DNA of 64,000 nucleotides, taken from Escherichia ruysiae (GTDB taxonomy: Bacteria > Pseudomonadota > Gammaproteobacteria > Enterobacterales > Enterobacteriaceae). The stretch spans positions 2,604,001 to 2,668,000 of the forward strand of contig NZ_JAVIWS010000001.1 of the NCBI RefSeq assembly GCF_031323975.1. The letters run 5' to 3'. A program made the translations under genes and the position numbers. A model generated the notes under the pieces. That model saw only the letters and a program-made list of their open reading frames with translations. It was not told the DNA's origin and did no database searches. Shown here piece after piece: positions 63,334 to 64,000 of the stretch (the stretch's first letter is position 1; the number at the start of each line of letters is the position of its first letter).

Positions 63334-64000
63334 ATGATTCCATTTAACGCACCGCCGGTGGTAGGAACCGAACTCGACTATATGCAGTCGGCAATGGGTA
63401 GCGGCAAACTGTGCGGCGATGGCGGTTTTACCCGTCGCTGCCAGCAGTGGCTGGAGCAACGTTTTGGTAGTGCCAAAGTGCTGCTGACGCCGTCCTGCAC
63501 CGCTTCGCTGGAGATGGCGGCGTTGCTGCTCGATATCCAGCCTGGCGATGAAGTGATCATGCCGAGCTACACCTTTGTCTCCACCGCCAATGCCTTTGTG
63601 CTGCGTGGCGCGAAAATCGTCTTTGTGGATATCCGCCCGGACACCATGAACATCGACGAAACGCTTATTGAATCGGCGATCACCGACAAAACGCGTGTTA
63701 TCGTGCCGGTACATTACGCGGGCGTGGCCTGTGAAATGGACACCATTATGGCGCTGGCGAAAAAGCATAACCTGTTTGTGGTGGAAGATGCCGCTCAGGG
63801 CGTGATGTCCACTTACAAAGGGCGAGCGCTGGGAACCATTGGTCATATTGGCTGCTTTAGCTTCCATGAAACCAAAAACTATACGGCGGGCGGGGAAGGC
63901 GGTGCGACGCTGATTAACGATAAAGCGTTGATCGAGCGAGCTGAGATCATCCGCGAAAAAGGCACTAACCGCAGCCAGTTCTTCCGTGGTCAGGTCGATA
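63334..64000 (+). CDS. wecE: dTDP-4-amino-4,6-dideoxygalactose transaminase, partial
   Basis: First 222 codons (full length about 376); continues past the window. ATG 63334 is four bases after wecD. DegT/DnrJ/EryC1 PLP enzyme; SCTASLEMAALLLDIQPGDEV and VEDAAQGV precede the PLP lysine in SFHETKNYTAGGEGG. Makes the ECA sugar acetylated by WecD. Confidence 0.97.
   Translation, partial: MIPFNAPPVVGTELDYMQSAMGSGKLCGDGGFTRRCQQWLEQRFGSAKVLLTPSCTASLEMAALLLDIQPGDEVIMPSYTFVSTANAFVLRGAKIVFVDIRPDTMNIDETLIESAITDKTRVIVPVHYAGVACEMDTIMALAKKHNLFVVEDAAQGVMSTYKGRALGTIGHIGCFSFHETKNYTAGGEGGATLINDKALIERAEIIREKGTNRSQFFRGQVD

Overview
This is chromosomal DNA of Escherichia coli or a very close relative (Shigella included). 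The evidence is the gene order and protein sequences around a textbook enterobacterial oriC, the full unc (atp), rbs, rrnC, ilv and rho-wec loci, and a 1542-nt 16S rRNA gene. It is not a K-12 copy. A fimbrial operon lies beside glmS, ilvG is intact, hsrA is reduced to a scar, comM (yifB) carries two frameshifts, and many proteins differ from K-12 at scattered residues.

Layout. 1-3605 (minus): a chaperone-usher fimbrial operon of the long polar fimbria type (pilin, chaperone, usher; the usher runs off the window), behind a very AT-rich promoter region and directly downstream of glmS, at the attTn7 position. 3910-7272 (minus): glmU-glmS, amino-sugar and UDP-GlcNAc synthesis. 7677-14564 (minus): atpIBEFHAGDC, the whole F1Fo ATP synthase. 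15181-17757 (minus): rsmG and mnmG. 17846-18118: oriC, with three AT-rich 13-mers and recognisable DnaA boxes. 18136-20271: mioC and asnC, divergent from asnA. 20276-23217 (minus): viaA-ravA. 23440-25308: kup. 25473-31341: rbsDACBKR with its operator. 31373-32271 (minus): hsrA remnant and yieP. 32422-38013: rrnC (16S, tRNA-Glu, 23S, 5S, tRNA-Asp, tRNA-Trp) with two promoters, boxA sites and terminator. 38074-40913: hdfR, maoP and the broken comM. 41264-50333: ilvLXGMEDA, ilvY and ilvC. 50408-57774: ppiC, rep, gppA, rhlB, trxA, rhoL and rho. 58014-64000: the start of the enterobacterial common antigen cluster (wecA, wzzE, wecB, wecC, wecD, partial wecE).

How the parts work together. Most of the window is housekeeping: cell-wall precursor supply (GlmS/GlmU feed UDP-GlcNAc, which WecA and WecB also use), ATP synthesis, replication initiation, ribosome production and branched-chain amino-acid synthesis. 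The ilv operon is read through a leader-peptide attenuator. Because ilvG is intact, acetohydroxy acid synthase II should be made, unlike in K-12.

I found no undescribed system. What deserves a second look are the strain-specific changes: the fimbrial island at the glmS end, the hsrA scar, the doubly frameshifted comM, the altered yieP 3' end and sequence variants in oriC and the 23S gene. Comparisons with K-12 are from memory, not from an alignment.
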